A DNA stretch of 64,000 nt, taken from contig CM055895.1 of NCBI GenBank assembly GCA_029582155.1, positions 52,605,250-52,669,249 on the forward strand. The letters run 5' to 3'. Both the position numbers and the translations under genes were made by a program. The DNA is from Panopea generosa. Taxonomy: Eukaryota > Mollusca > Bivalvia > Adapedonta > Hiatellidae. The notes under the pieces are model-generated. The model saw only the letters and a program-made list of their open reading frames with translations, did not search any database and was not told the origin of the DNA. Positions 63,162-64,000 of this stretch are shown piece after piece. Every line of letters starts with the position of its first letter. The stretch's first letter is position 1.

Positions 63162-64000
63162 GTATGTTTCAAATTTATTTTTAAGCTTGACTATTCTATG
63201 AATAGGTAAGCTTTTATAATCACCTGTTTGTCAGACACATGTGTCTGGTTTGTAACATCTGCTCAATAACACAACACAATGTTCCTTATCACAAGACCTT
63301 GCATGGGATTAAAGGGGTTGACCACGAACCTGCGATATATATGTTTTCATTGACATCCATTTGTGTACACAATTACCTATAATGCAATGCGCGCACCCCA
63401 AAACCGCCATTTTGGCTCCATAGAAAAACAGTTGCTGATAAACGCGGTCTACATAAAGTAGAATAACAATTGTTTGATTTGTGTATTGCAAACACTTGCG
63501 TGATAATATAATAGTAAATATCAGGAGAAGTTTGGAGATTTGTGTAAAATCTAACAAATAAAACTTTTTTTAGGAAAAAGAGATTTTTGTCTCTTAATGT
63601 TAACCTTACTCATTCAGTAGGTGTGAATATCGTCAGTAATTGAAACAATTTAGTTTACAACAACAAGTTTATGTGCATATCAGCAAATCTATGGATTAAC
63701 TTTAATAGTTAATTGATTGTTGTAACACAAATCCATCAGTGTGTTTCTGCATGGCTTCAAACTAGCTTGAACGGTGTCAGCAATTACCATTTATTATCAT
63801 TTACATAAACTTGTATAATTATACTACAATCAAAGAGGAGATAACATTTGATTCTTTTATTAAATTTTATATTTCTTTTTTTTATATTTTAATTAAAAAA
63901 TAATATGGTTATCAGGTAGGTGAACACTCATCCCGTGCTTGCGTTTGTGCTCACCAATTGCTCATTTTTTTAAAACTAAAATGTACAGAAAAAGTATTTC
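63162..64000. other. Start of synaptogyrin intron 3
   Basis: It opens GTATGT and has no further exon up to the window edge. AT-rich, no repeat array seen. Confidence 0.5.

Overview
The window is AT-rich, intron-bearing animal DNA. Gene content and dispersed repeats point to a mollusc, most probably a bivalve: a TRIM/NHL-like propeller exon of the kind expanded in bivalves, tRNA-headed SINEs, and dispersed families that look bivalve-like. The species cannot be named from sequence alone.

Three protein-coding loci are supported. (1) Positions 1-938, plus strand: the 3' end of a TRIM-like beta-propeller gene whose start lies left of the window. (2) Positions 11527-21995, minus strand: a complete six-exon coding region for the ribosome-collision E3 ubiquitin ligase ZNF598 (946 codons before the stop; all five introns have GT-AG ends and matching phases). 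(3) Positions 27019-63161, plus strand: the first three coding exons of a synaptogyrin (SYNGR family), with introns of 10.3 kb and 25.3 kb; the last exon or exons lie right of the window. ZNF598 and synaptogyrin are head to head, with about 5 kb between their start codons.

The rest is mostly repeats. Left of ZNF598 (1.4-10.3 kb) are diverged repeats of about 140-180 bp, a roughly 70-bp satellite, a 40-bp satellite cut by a PIF/Harbinger-like MITE, and a 55-bp satellite. ZNF598 introns hold a diverged roughly 300-bp repeat, an 868-bp TcMar-like element with TA duplications, a 46-bp satellite and a 100-bp perfect palindrome built on (AT)40. Synaptogyrin intron 1 holds a 6.8-kb array of a 49/50-bp unit with higher-order structure. 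Intron 2 holds satellites of 58, 44, 34, 22 and 60 bp, several SINEs, two long inverted repeats and a tandem segmental duplication. Tandem arrays cover roughly a third of the window.

The most unusual observation is the 60-bp array just before synaptogyrin exon 3. Each unit repeats the 3' splice site and the first 25 bases of that exon, but with an in-frame TAG where the real exon has TGG. Also notable: two separate satellites appear to have grown from different parts of one SINE-like family, and several non-autonomous DNA transposons have readable ends and target-site duplications. No prokaryotic features, CRISPR array, rRNA or intact tRNA gene was seen.
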